In this document: positions 48,006 through 56,534 of the stretch, piece after piece
How the letters are laid out: each line of letters opens with the position of its first letter
Numbering within the stretch: the first letter of the stretch is position 1
Assembly: GCF_000763495.1 (NCBI RefSeq)
Contig: NZ_CP009576.1
Coordinates: 2,366,001 to 2,430,000, forward strand
Reading direction: 5' to 3'
From: Listeria ivanovii subsp. londoniensis
Lineage (GTDB): Bacteria; Bacillota; Bacilli; Lactobacillales; Listeriaceae
DNA: 64,000 nt
Program-made: the position numbers and the translations under genes
The notes under the pieces: model-generated
Database searches by the model: none
What the model saw: only the letters and a program-made list of their open reading frames with translations
What the model was told of the DNA's origin: nothing

Positions 48006-48077
48006 TGGGCTATAGCCAAGCGGTAAGGCAACGGATTTTGATTCCGTCATGCGCTGGTTCGAATCCAGCTAGCCCAG
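48006..48077 (+). tRNA. tRNA-Gln (UUG)
   Basis: Acceptor TGGGCTA/TAGCCCA, anticodon stem ACGGA/TCCGT with loop TTTTGAT, giving UUG. The U1-A72 pair is typical of tRNA-Gln. No CCA is encoded. Confidence 0.96.
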
Positions 48078-48086
48078 TCATATTTA

Positions 48087-48159
48087 GAGCCGTTAGCTCA
48101 GTTGGTAGAGCATCTGACTTTTAATCAGAGGGTCGCTGGTTCGAACCCAGCACGGCTCA
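48087..48159 (+). tRNA. tRNA-Lys (UUU)
   Basis: Acceptor GAGCCGT/ACGGCTC, anticodon stem TCTGA/TCAGA with loop CTTTTAA, giving UUU. Last of the five-tRNA operon; no CCA encoded. Confidence 0.97.
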
Positions 48160-48169
48160 TACTTAACGG

Positions 48170-48202
48170 AAGTGAGAAAAGACATCTTTTCTCACTTTTT
48201 TT
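48170..48202 (+). terminator. tRNA operon terminator
   Basis: AGTGAGAAAAGA (48171-48182) pairs with TCTTTTCTCACT (48185-48196) with a tiny loop, followed by a T run. Confidence 0.92.
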
Positions 48203-48253
48203 TCAAAAAAAATAAGACAAAAGTTGATAAAGACTTCAACTCATGACTTATTT

Positions 48254-48958
48254 TTATAATGGAGATGCTGTTTCAGATTTTAAATCACCCCATGACTCTT
48301 CTGAATTTTTCAATAAAACGAAAGACTTGGAATTTTCTGCTAAAAACCCAGACTCTATTAACTTGCCGCACAGATGCGTGACAGATCTTACAGAAAGGTT
48401 CGAATAGTTAGCAATAATCTTCCTTGTAAAGCATTTGGGGATTCGTAACACCCCTTCTTTTTCACTCCCAAAGAATTTTCCTAACTGTTCCAATGATTCT
48501 TTTAATCTGCTTTCTCCATTTCCTCGCATTAGATTGCACTTTTCAATGAGCACGTTTTCATGATTTCGATTATTAAGGTATAAATAGAGCCACCCTTCTT
48601 GCATCCCAATAATCGAACAAATAATATCTTCTTTAGCAAACTCATACGCTGTAACGGTTTCTATGACTCTTGTTGTGTACACATTTGCTTCTGCCATAAA
48701 ATAATCATTTAAACCAGCAATTTGATTTGCCCCTAAAAAACTCACTACATTTTTTTCTTTTTCTAATGATACAATCCCTTTTTCGATAAAATAAACATTG
48801 GAATTAATTGTATCTTCTGTTAGCAAGATTGTATTATTTGCTATCTTCGTTTTTTTATAGGGGATTTTATTATCAATTAAAGTTTGTAAAAAACGCTTGT
48901 ATCCAAATTCCTCTTCTAGAACTTTCTTGCTATATAAATCTTCAAATAACGATTGCAT
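48254..48958 (-). CDS. Crp/Fnr-family transcriptional regulator
   Basis: A 234-residue PrfA-like regulator from the ATG at 48958. Residues 20-120 form the cyclic-nucleotide-binding-like beta roll (NVYFIEKGIVSLEK), and the C-terminal 60 residues a winged helix (IIANYSNLSVRSVTHLCGKL). An upstream in-frame ATG at 48973 adds five residues and is possible. A much longer reading from 49120 uses a GTG without ribosome site and would add a basic hydrophobic stretch foreign to the family, so I reject it. No cysteines for a cluster; ligand and targets unknown. Listeria carries many such paralogues. Confidence 0.85.
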   Translation of the reverse strand: MQSLFEDLYSKKVLEEEFGYKRFLQTLIDNKIPYKKTKIANNTILLTEDTINSNVYFIEKGIVSLEKEKNVVSFLGANQIAGLNDYFMAEANVYTTRVIETVTAYEFAKEDIICSIIGMQEGWLYLYLNNRNHENVLIEKCNLMRGNGESRLKESLEQLGKFFGSEKEGVLRIPKCFTRKIIANYSNLSVRSVTHLCGKLIESGFLAENSKSFVLLKNSEESWGDLKSETASPL

Positions 48959-49455
48959 CTTTTTCCATCTCATTTCTACTTTTTGATCATTAAAATTATT
49001 GTGCACAACTGTGATGAGTGACTTCTTACAAGTGATGATACTACCAAATACTTTTAAAAGGAACCCAGTAATGAACCCAAACTTCCTGCTTTCACGGTAT
49101 ATTTTTGACTTTTTCGTCACATTTATTTTTCATATACACCTTCAAAGATTCTATTAGTTTATTTAATCTATCTATATTATAAGGCAGAGCGCAGATTTTC
49201 ATATTTTCTTCACATTTAAAAAACAGCAAATATCACTTAATCATTTATTATTTTTATACTTATTAGCCATTCCCACTCAAAGTTCTTGCTGCTTAAGCTC
49301 GATTATGAACTATTTGTGACATTTTTTGATTATTACAGGTTGTTCTTTCGGGATTATAAATCATTCCAATTTATTCAACTGGAAGAACATATGCCAAAGA
49401 AACGTTTTATTTGCAGGGGTTTCGGGAAACATCAAGATATAGAGGGGGAGTTTTC
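48959..49455. other. Divergent region between two Crp/Fnr-type genes
   Basis: About 500 bases separate the two starts. It is AT-rich with no supported gene and no clear PrfA box (TTAACA-N2-TGTTAA). TTTGTGACATTTTTTGA at about 49313 has one Crp-like half-site. The promoters of both genes should lie here but are not obvious. Confidence 0.4.
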
Positions 49456-50160
49456 ATGTATCTAAAAGAAACTTTAGACCAATTTGCATCACAAGCAAAT
49501 ATTCTTAAATTGTTAAAAAGAAATCCTAGTTTTAATCAGCATTGCATTCAAGAGCGCCTTACCTCCAACACGACTATAACAACAGGTACAAGAAGAAAGT
49601 ATATTTATATTATTGAAGAAGGCTTCGCGAAATTTGTTTTCGAAGGTCTACATAAACAAAATTTCGTCTTTATTATGAATCAAGGGTCACTAGTATACTT
49701 ACCTGTCTATTCAGAAGACATTCCGAAACATACGATGGTAGTTGCGTTAACTGATATTATTTGGTGGCGAATTGAGTTTGAATTCTTCAAAGAGATGTTA
49801 GCGCTGGAAGATCCGAGGAATTATATCATGCTACATCACCTAGCTGATACACGAAGAAAGCTATATTTTATCGCCATTCAAGAAATTTTAAGTGCACGAG
49901 ATAGCATTTACTTTTCATTAAATACAATGATGCAATTTGGATTACGTATCTCTGCCAATGTCATGGAACTCCCAAAATTTCTTACATATCAAATACTAAG
50001 CGATCATGCAAATACCTCCAAAAGCTACACATCAAAGGTGCTAACGGAACTTCGAGAAAAAGGAATATTGGACTCAAAGAAAAAGCCCTGGCGTATTAAT
50101 GATATCCAGCGACTTAAACAATTAATTGATGTTGAAAGTATACAACCCTATCTTAAATAA
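49456..50160 (+). CDS. Crp/Fnr-family transcriptional regulator
   Basis: A 234-residue regulator, the same length as its divergent neighbour. The beta-roll half includes YIYIIEEGFAKFVFEG; the C-terminal winged helix has ILSDHANTSKSYTSKVLTELREKGIL. The ATG at 49456 has AGAGGGGGAG about 6 bases upstream; an extension of 15 residues precedes that ribosome site. Its strong SD suggests good expression. No adjacent metabolic gene on its strand, so targets are unknown. Confidence 0.87.
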   Translation: MYLKETLDQFASQANILKLLKRNPSFNQHCIQERLTSNTTITTGTRRKYIYIIEEGFAKFVFEGLHKQNFVFIMNQGSLVYLPVYSEDIPKHTMVVALTDIIWWRIEFEFFKEMLALEDPRNYIMLHHLADTRRKLYFIAIQEILSARDSIYFSLNTMMQFGLRISANVMELPKFLTYQILSDHANTSKSYTSKVLTELREKGILDSKKKPWRINDIQRLKQLIDVESIQPYLK

Positions 50161-50163
50161 AAA

Positions 50164-50212
50164 ACACCCCTTACATTGTACTTTTACTGTACAACGTAAG
50201 AGGTGCTTTTTC
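50164..50212. terminator. Terminator between the Crp/Fnr gene and the aldolase operon
   Basis: AACACCCCTTAC-TTGTAC (50164-50181) pairs with GTACAA-GTAAGAGGTGC (50189-50206) in a long stem with one mismatch or so, A-rich left and T-rich right. It serves convergent transcription. Confidence 0.87.
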
Positions 50213-50263
50213 AGCTTGTCCCACTTATGGGGGGCATAATAAATTTCATCGGTAGTTTTTTGC

Positions 50264-51163
50264 TTAAATGAAATCACTACGCCAAGCTTGCGTGTTACTT
50301 TGTTGATACTTTTCGATTTGGTTTACAGAATGAAAAAGCTCCATTTTATATTTCACGACTGCTTTGGCAGCATCTATACAATCTGGATAAATAGCATTAG
50401 CATCCCAAAGTTCCGTTGTACTTAAAATTTCTCGACATTTCTTGTAGAAAGCATACTTATAATCACTTGAAATATTTACTTTTTGGATACCAATTTCAAC
50501 AGCAGCAGCAATTTCCGCATCAGGATTTGCCGAGCCACCATGAAGGACGAGAGGAATTGTTACTAAGTTTTTAATTTCTTGTAGTATATCTAGGCGTAGT
50601 TTTGGCTCTTTGTCTTTAGGATAAATACCATGTGCAGTTCCAATTGCTACTGCTAACGTGTCAACACCAGTTCTACTTATATATTCTTCTGCTTCTTCTG
50701 GCTTGGTATAAATAATCTCGCTCACGCCGCCTTCAATACTATTTCCTGTTTTTCCAATAGTTCCTAGCTCTCCTTCTACTGACACGCCTAATTTATGGCA
50801 AACATCCACTACTTCTTTTGTCACGCGAATATTTTCTTCAAATGGTAATAGCGAACCATCAATCATCACTGAGCTGAATCCACAACGAACTGCTCGCATT
50901 ACATCAGCCATATTATCACCATGATCTAAGTGAAGCACAAAAGGTACTGGACTATTTTTAATTCGTGCAAGTACATATTCAAAAAAATCATCTTTCGTAA
51001 AATCAAGCTCCGTTGGGTGGACAGCGATAATTGCTGGTGCATTATTTTTCTCTGCTTCTTCAACTACTACGCGTAAAAAGTTACTATCAGCTACATTAAA
51101 TGCCCCTACCGCAAACTTATTTTCTTTCGCTACCTCTAATAATTGCTTCATATTAACTAACAT
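50264..51163 (-). CDS. Class II fructose-bisphosphate aldolase-type enzyme (GatY/KbaY-like), second copy
   Basis: A 299-residue zinc aldolase that reversibly cleaves ketose 1,6-bisphosphate to dihydroxyacetone phosphate and an aldehyde phosphate. LDHGDN carries the catalytic Asp and first zinc His; GTAHGIYP and VLHGGSA carry further ligands and phosphate-binding residues. AAAGGAG precedes the ATG. It follows another aldolase gene after 15 bases. The two share fold and motifs but differ in many loop residues, so they may act on different epimers (fructose, tagatose, or other). Confidence 0.9.
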   Translation of the reverse strand: MLVNMKQLLEVAKENKFAVGAFNVADSNFLRVVVEEAEKNNAPAIIAVHPTELDFTKDDFFEYVLARIKNSPVPFVLHLDHGDNMADVMRAVRCGFSSVMIDGSLLPFEENIRVTKEVVDVCHKLGVSVEGELGTIGKTGNSIEGGVSEIIYTKPEEAEEYISRTGVDTLAVAIGTAHGIYPKDKEPKLRLDILQEIKNLVTIPLVLHGGSANPDAEIAAAVEIGIQKVNISSDYKYAFYKKCREILSTTELWDANAIYPDCIDAAKAVVKYKMELFHSVNQIEKYQQSNTQAWRSDFI

Positions 51164-51178
51164 CTTTTCATTCTCCTT

Positions 51179-52033
51179 TTAAAGTGATTTTCCGTTTGAA
51201 CCGGATAATAGAATATAATATTGAACAGCTTCTTTGCCGGCTTGAATGGTTGCATGAATTAAGTCAACAAAACTAATAGCTGGGGTTTCTTCTAGCATTT
51301 CTTTGATTTTGGTTGATTGAGCTTTCATAAAATCGGAACCTACATTGATTTTGTTAATTCCCAGTTGAACTGATTTTTGAATATTTTCTGCACCGCACCC
51401 TGAACCACCATGTAATACTAGTGGCATTTTTGTCGCTGTTTTAATTTCTCGAACTATGTCAAACTGAAATGCTGGAGTAAAGCCATCAGGGTAGTCTCCA
51501 TGAGAAGAACCATAAGAAATTGCAAGTGCATCAATCCCAGTCCGTTTTGCAAAATCAATGGCTACTTTTGGTTCGGTATACATCGCTTGGTTTGTATAAT
51601 TATCTCCAGTTACCGCGCCAATGTTCCCCACTTCGGCTTCTACACTTGCACCATAAGTTTCTGCAAATTGGACCATTTCTTTTGTAATAGCGACATTTTT
51701 TTCGTAAGGGTGACTGGACGCATCCATCATTACACTTGAGAAACCATCTGCTAAACACCGTTTCACAACCGGAACATCTTGTCCGTGATCTAAATTAATC
51801 GCCACTTCTACACTTGCTTCTTTTGCCATTTTTATAATCGGTGTTGTTAAAAAGCGGCTTCCTAAATGAGTATCTAAATGCTCTTGCAACAAATCAATAA
51901 TAATCGGCGCCCGAAGTTCTTGAGCCGCATCAATAACTGCTTTTGCTGTTTCTAAATTAAAACAGTTAATCGCCATGACTGCATACTTTCCTTCATTGGC
52001 ACGTTGTAACATTCCTTTCATTGAAACATACAT
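51179..52033 (-). CDS. Class II fructose-bisphosphate aldolase-type enzyme (GatY/KbaY-like), first copy
   Basis: A 284-residue member of the same family, with NLDHGQD, ASVEAEVGNIG, SSHGDYPDG and VLHGGSGCG. GAGGAGG lies 8 bases before the ATG. It stands between the PTS IIC gene and the second aldolase. Having no sugar kinase in the operon means that either a housekeeping 1-phosphofructokinase supplies the second phosphate or the substrate is unusual. Confidence 0.9.
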   Translation of the reverse strand: MYVSMKGMLQRANEGKYAVMAINCFNLETAKAVIDAAQELRAPIIIDLLQEHLDTHLGSRFLTTPIIKMAKEASVEVAINLDHGQDVPVVKRCLADGFSSVMMDASSHPYEKNVAITKEMVQFAETYGASVEAEVGNIGAVTGDNYTNQAMYTEPKVAIDFAKRTGIDALAISYGSSHGDYPDGFTPAFQFDIVREIKTATKMPLVLHGGSGCGAENIQKSVQLGINKINVGSDFMKAQSTKIKEMLEETPAISFVDLIHATIQAGKEAVQYYILLSGSNGKSL

Positions 52034-52055
52034 TGCTTTTGCCTCCTCTCTTACC

Positions 52056-53153
52056 TTATGAAATTTTAATTCCAGATAAATCGACTTCTTCTTCCTCTTC
52101 TAAACCTTGATCGGCAATTAATTCTTCTTCTTTGGTAGGCTCTCGTTTCAATATAAGCAGAAGTGCCGCCGTAACACAGGTTCCTATCAGTAAAGCTACA
52201 CAGAAAAGTATTGGTTCATTCATTGCTGGCACGATGAACATCCCACCTGACGGAACTGGTGAACCAATTCCCCACGTCATACTGAGTCCACCACCAACTG
52301 CAGCGCCTAGTGTGCAAGAGATAATCACACGAATCGGGTCGACCGCGGCAATTGGTATAACCCCTTCCGTTATCATACAAATCCCCATTGGGAAGGCGAT
52401 TTTAATATTATCTTCCTCTGATTTAGTATATTTTTTCTTTTTGATTATTTTAGAAACAACCCACGAAAGCGTGACCCCAAACGGAGGTACCATTGAGGCA
52501 AGAATTTTAACTGCTTCTGGCTCTTTGACACCTTCAAGTAGCAACCCATCGGCAAATAACGAAGCAACTTTATTAACAGGACCACCAAAATCAAAAGCAG
52601 CCATTCCACCGAGCACTGCTCCAAATACAAATCGCATACTTCCCTGCATTCCCTGCAAGAAACTAGTCATCGCATCCGTTGCCCATACAATCGGAACACC
52701 AATGACAAAGTACATTAATAGTCCCATCACTAAACTGCTGATAAGTGGGATAATCATCATCGGCATTAAACCTTGTGCCCATTTTGGTACTTTTAAATAT
52801 TTCACGAGAATAAGAACAAAATAACCAACTAAGTAACCACCGAGCATCCCCCCTAAGAACCCTGCTCCGATAGAATTCGCGATTACCCCCATAAGAAGAC
52901 CTGGAGCAATCCCTGGCCTGTCAGCTATCGAATAAGCAATTGCAGCGGCAATGACTGGCGCGAGTAGCCCCATCCCTAGTACACCAAGCGAAACAAGAGC
53001 ATCAGGAATAGAATATGGTGCTTTATAATCTAAAATCACTTGCCCACTTGTTAAATTTCCAATGGCAATAAGTAACCCCGAGGCAACAACTAACGGTAAC
53101 ATATACGAAATCGCTGTAAGTGCATGTTTTTTGATTTGCAGTTTTTTCATCAT
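52056..53153 (-). CDS. PTS fructose-type transporter, EIIC
   Basis: A 365-residue membrane component with about nine helices; it begins KKHALTAISYMLPLVVASGLL, the usual start of fructose-family IIC. FDFGGPVNKVA and GIGSPVPSGGMF are conserved in this class. GGGAG is about 9 bases before the ATG. The acidic C-terminal tail (EEEEEVDLSG) is short. It works with the IIB and IIA encoded just upstream. Confidence 0.94.
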   Translation of the reverse strand: MMKKLQIKKHALTAISYMLPLVVASGLLIAIGNLTSGQVILDYKAPYSIPDALVSLGVLGMGLLAPVIAAAIAYSIADRPGIAPGLLMGVIANSIGAGFLGGMLGGYLVGYFVLILVKYLKVPKWAQGLMPMMIIPLISSLVMGLLMYFVIGVPIVWATDAMTSFLQGMQGSMRFVFGAVLGGMAAFDFGGPVNKVASLFADGLLLEGVKEPEAVKILASMVPPFGVTLSWVVSKIIKKKKYTKSEEDNIKIAFPMGICMITEGVIPIAAVDPIRVIISCTLGAAVGGGLSMTWGIGSPVPSGGMFIVPAMNEPILFCVALLIGTCVTAALLLILKREPTKEEELIADQGLEEEEEVDLSGIKIS

Positions 53154-53166
53154 ACCGGTTCACTCC

Positions 53167-53478
53167 CTAGTTATTTATTTCATTATCTATTTTGGTAATA
53201 ATTTGTTTTGGTGCTTTAATAGCTAAGTCTGTTGGAATTTCGACAATCTTTTTACCTTTAAAACGGTCCTTTCCACTAATTTTAATATCGGCTGCAATAA
53301 TGACGACATCCGCATTTTTTAATTGTTCAGCTGAGAGTTCATCTTCAATCCCAATGGTTCCTTGTGTTTCAATATGGATGTTATGTCCGAGAGCAATTCC
53401 TGCTTTTGTCAGTTTTTCTTTGGCGATATACGTGTGAGCAATTCCTGATGTACAGGCTGCTATTCCGATAATGTTCAT
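53167..53478 (-). CDS. PTS fructose-type EIIB
   Basis: A 103-residue phosphocarrier with phosphocysteine Cys9 in IAACTSGIAHTY. GGAGGAG precedes the ATG. It lies between the IIA and IIC genes of the operon; the separate-subunit layout resembles FrvABC or 2-O-alpha-mannosyl-glycerate-like systems more than fused FruA. Confidence 0.93.
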   Translation of the reverse strand: MNIIGIAACTSGIAHTYIAKEKLTKAGIALGHNIHIETQGTIGIEDELSAEQLKNADVVIIAADIKISGKDRFKGKKIVEIPTDLAIKAPKQIITKIDNEINN

Positions 53479-53490
53479 TCTAAACTCCTC

Positions 53491-53964
53491 CTATACCTGA
53501 TTTTTAGCTAACAATTTGATCAACTCTTCTTTTGTTTTAACTGTCTGAAATTGTCTTATCACCTCATCATCTGCAAGTAAGATTGCTACTTTTTGGAGTA
53601 ATTTTATATGGGTGGTCGTTGCATCTGAATTTTTGACTGCGAAAAGAATAATAATATTTACTGGTTTATCATCTAATGACTCCCATTCGATTGGCTCTTT
53701 GGTTCGTCCCACCGCAATCGATGTGTTTGTTACACTCGCCGATTTCCCGTGCGGAATAGCTACTCCTTCACCTAATCCGGTTTTGCCTTCTTCCTCACGA
53801 TACAAGACGTCTGCGATAAACGCGTCCTTATCAGCAACCGCTTCCATTTGAACAAGTAAATCGGTTAGTTCTTCAATTACTTCTAACTTGGTTGTGGCTT
53901 TTAAATCTAAATTAACAAGTGCTGGATTAATTACTTTACTAATATCTAATTCTTGAATATCCAT
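53491..53964 (-). CDS. PTS fructose-type EIIA
   Basis: A 157-residue protein with phosphohistidine His72 in AIPHGKSA, accepting phosphate from HPr. GGAGG precedes the ATG. It is 11 bases after the regulator gene, which is upstream in the transcript. Confidence 0.93.
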   Translation of the reverse strand: MDIQELDISKVINPALVNLDLKATTKLEVIEELTDLLVQMEAVADKDAFIADVLYREEEGKTGLGEGVAIPHGKSASVTNTSIAVGRTKEPIEWESLDDKPVNIIILFAVKNSDATTTHIKLLQKVAILLADDEVIRQFQTVKTKEELIKLLAKNQV

Positions 53965-53975
53965 GGATTCGCCTC

Positions 53976-55433
53976 CTATAAACTTTCCATTAATTTTTTC
54001 ACCATCATTTTATCTTTCTCTGTAAACATGGCACTCACTAGTAGCGACGGAATAGAATCATTACTATCTGATTGGATTGTTGTTAGAATAAAGTCAATAT
54101 TCCGATAGTCTTGTAAATTATTTTTGAATCTTGTGGATGATAAAACGTCCACTATTTCTACATCAGGGAATGCCTTTTGAACTTTTACTTTTAACAACTC
54201 TGATGTTCCAATCCCGCTAGAACACATAATAATAATTCGTTTTATTAGTGGTGATTGCTCGATGTGTTTGGCAAAGTAGATCGTAATATAGCCAATTTCA
54301 TCCTCTGATATCGTGTGGATTTTAAATGTTTTTGCCACATCTCTAGCAGTTTTTTTTATAATTTCAAAAAGGCTGCCGTACTCTAATTTAATATCACTTA
54401 ACAAATTATTTTTTATATTTATTTGGTGATTCATTCGATTTACCATTGGCTTCATATGGCTTAAAAGCTCAATTTTTAGCTGTTTTTTATTAAAAGGAAT
54501 GTTCATTTTAGCAGCCACTTGGTTGATATAAAAATCCGTCATTTCCTCCACTATTGGTAAACAATTGTTAGGAACTAATTCAATTTCATGATTAAAGCGA
54601 GAAGAAATTAAATACTGGAGAAAATGAAACGTTTCGCAGTTAGGCAGTTTCCTATCCAAATATTGTTCAATAGCTTCGATTGCTTCCACAGCGATTAAAT
54701 AGAGTGTTTCATTAGTAATGGTGTATTTTTCGCTTGTCTCAGCAAAATCTTCCACCTCTCCTTGCCTGAAGCGATTAATTAAAATATACAAATGAGAAAA
54801 AATATTTATATCATATGGATAAGGGATGCTAATTTCCAGTTTGTTTTCGATAATTTCCATTTGTTGGACGATAAACTGTACGTCTTCTTTATTTAAATCA
54901 CTATATTCTGTTTTCAAGTCGTCATAACGGAATAGATCTAAGTTGTTAATGACTTCATTAATTGCTACCCGAATATTTTCTTCGGTTCCAACCACACGGA
55001 TTTCCTTTTGCCGCTTTTGAATAGTTAAATGGTACTTCTCAATCGATTGGTTTAGCAGGGTAAAATCATTTTTTATCGAGTTATAGCCAACATAGTAGCC
55101 TTCATATAAATCATGAATATTTAAATATTTTGGAGATTTAAATAGGATTTGAAGCAGGATTTTTTCTCTTCGTTCAGTCGGTGTATAGCCAAAAATATCT
55201 TCCGTCGTTTCTAGTTTTGCTTGAATATAGGCTTTATAATCAAGCTTGAAACCACGCCCCTTTTCTGAAATCAAGATGTCCTTTTTTCCTGTTGTACTAT
55301 TAATATTTTTGATTTTCCGGTAAATCGTCTTAGAAGAAACATCAAGAATTCCCGCTAATTGACTGGCTGTTAGAAAATCATTTTTTGTTAGGAACAAGTT
55401 AATTAACGCACGCTCCGTTTTAGTTAGAAGCAT
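53976..55433 (-). CDS. PRD-containing transcriptional regulator of the fructose-type PTS operon
   Basis: A 485-residue regulator: N-terminal helix-turn-helix (ASQLAGILDVSSKTIYRKI at about 25-43), two PRD domains (about 180-390) and a C-terminal EIIB-like domain with Cys in IMCSSGIGTSE. There is no EIIA-like domain, unlike the regulator at 9639-11645. The ATG at 55433 has GGAGGTGAT 4-6 bases upstream; an 11-residue extension precedes it and is rejected. First gene of the operon; a cre-like site overlaps the promoter. Confidence 0.9.
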   Translation of the reverse strand: MLLTKTERALINLFLTKNDFLTASQLAGILDVSSKTIYRKIKNINSTTGKKDILISEKGRGFKLDYKAYIQAKLETTEDIFGYTPTERREKILLQILFKSPKYLNIHDLYEGYYVGYNSIKNDFTLLNQSIEKYHLTIQKRQKEIRVVGTEENIRVAINEVINNLDLFRYDDLKTEYSDLNKEDVQFIVQQMEIIENKLEISIPYPYDINIFSHLYILINRFRQGEVEDFAETSEKYTITNETLYLIAVEAIEAIEQYLDRKLPNCETFHFLQYLISSRFNHEIELVPNNCLPIVEEMTDFYINQVAAKMNIPFNKKQLKIELLSHMKPMVNRMNHQINIKNNLLSDIKLEYGSLFEIIKKTARDVAKTFKIHTISEDEIGYITIYFAKHIEQSPLIKRIIIMCSSGIGTSELLKVKVQKAFPDVEIVDVLSSTRFKNNLQDYRNIDFILTTIQSDSNDSIPSLLVSAMFTEKDKMMVKKLMESL

Positions 55434-55455
55434 TTTATCACCTCCTCTACGGTCT

Positions 55456-55486
55456 ATTATACACAAATAAAAGAAAACGGTTACAA
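55456..55486 (-). promoter_or_regulatory. Promoter and cre-like site of the fructose-type PTS operon
   Basis: On the minus strand TTGTAA (55481-55486) and TATAAT (55456-55461) are spaced by 19 bases. AGAAAACGGTTACA (55472-55485) differs from the CcpA consensus at one position and covers the -35, so carbon catabolite repression is likely. Confidence 0.65.
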
Positions 55487-55637
55487 CAAGTTATGTCCAC
55501 TACACTAGACAATTTTTTGGCAAAGCATGTGAAATGTCCTTCGCTCACTTCAAGAAAATTCAAGCTACTTTTAGCAAGACAATAGCTCTTTAAAAACGTA
55601 TAATGATGATGGGAAGAAATTAGAAAGGGGTGTTTGT

Positions 55638-56534
55638 ATGACGCTTGAACTACATAATGTTACCAAAAAGTTTGCTGATAAAACGGCTGTGAATGACTTG
55701 TCTTTCCAAGTAGAAGAAGGGAAGATACTTGGACTCATTGGACAAAATGGTGCTGGAAAAACGACTACATTTCGCCTGATTTTGCATTTTTTAGAGGCAA
55801 CTTCTGGAAAAATCACATGGAATGGCAAAGAAGTAAGTAAAATTGACCCGGATATCATCGGCTATTTGCCCGAAGAACGTGGTTTGTATCCAAATGTCAC
55901 CATTGAAGAACAACTGATATTTTTTGCAGAACTAAAAGGTTATCCTAAGCAAAAAATCAAAAATGAGATAGATGATTGGTTAGAACGTGCAGAGATTGTT
56001 GGTAAAAAGACAGATTTAATTAAGACGTTATCCAAAGGGAACCAGCAAAAGATTCAACTTTTAAGCACGATTATTCATCAACCAAAACTAGTTATTTTAG
56101 ATGAGCCTTTTAGTGGCCTTGATCCTGTTAATGCAGAAATTTTGAAAAAGTTTGTTTTTGATTTACGTACTTCTGGGGCTGCTATTATTTTCTCCAGCCA
56201 CCGTATGGAAAATGTCGAGGAACTATGCGATTCACTTCTAATGTTAAAAAAAGGCAGTACGGTGCTTCAAGGAACAACTGAATCTGTTAAGTCTGTCTTT
56301 GGTCGTAAAAGAATCTTCATTGAATCAAGTCATACAAAAGAACAACTAGCTGCATTACCTGGAGTACTTCATATCGAAACACAGCGCGATGGTGTTTTCC
56401 AGCTGGAAATAGCCAATGAATCTGATGCCGAGAAAATTTTCGATTATGTCACAAAAGATGGATTCATTCCAACATTCAGCCTCCAAGCTCCAACACTCGA
56501 AGAAATCTTCAAATGGAAAGCTGGTGAATTCTAA
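55638..56534 (+). CDS. ABC transporter ATP-binding protein, NatA-like
   Basis: A 298-residue ATPase. Walker A GQNGAGKTT near residue 37, signature LSKGNQQKIQ and Walker B LVILDEPFSGLDP, followed by a C-terminal extension of about 80 residues typical of NatA/DrrA exporter subunits. AAAGGGG is about 8 bases before the ATG. It overlaps the permease gene by a base. NatAB of Bacillus exports sodium; drug export is the main alternative. Confidence 0.9.
   Translation: MTLELHNVTKKFADKTAVNDLSFQVEEGKILGLIGQNGAGKTTTFRLILHFLEATSGKITWNGKEVSKIDPDIIGYLPEERGLYPNVTIEEQLIFFAELKGYPKQKIKNEIDDWLERAEIVGKKTDLIKTLSKGNQQKIQLLSTIIHQPKLVILDEPFSGLDPVNAEILKKFVFDLRTSGAAIIFSSHRMENVEELCDSLLMLKKGSTVLQGTTESVKSVFGRKRIFIESSHTKEQLAALPGVLHIETQRDGVFQLEIANESDAEKIFDYVTKDGFIPTFSLQAPTLEEIFKWKAGEF

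Noticed and set aside
47597-48250. Integration site or genomic island at the tRNA cluster
   Set aside because: No integrase, no duplicated tRNA 3' end and no change in composition next to the tRNAs could be found.
48959-49120. N-terminal extension of the Crp/Fnr-type protein to 288 residues
   Set aside because: It would start at a GTG without ribosome site and adds a basic hydrophobic stretch that is not part of this family; an internal ATG gives the normal length.
52132-52824. 230-codon forward open frame
   Set aside because: It is antisense to the fructose-type IIC gene and reflects its codon bias rather than a second gene.
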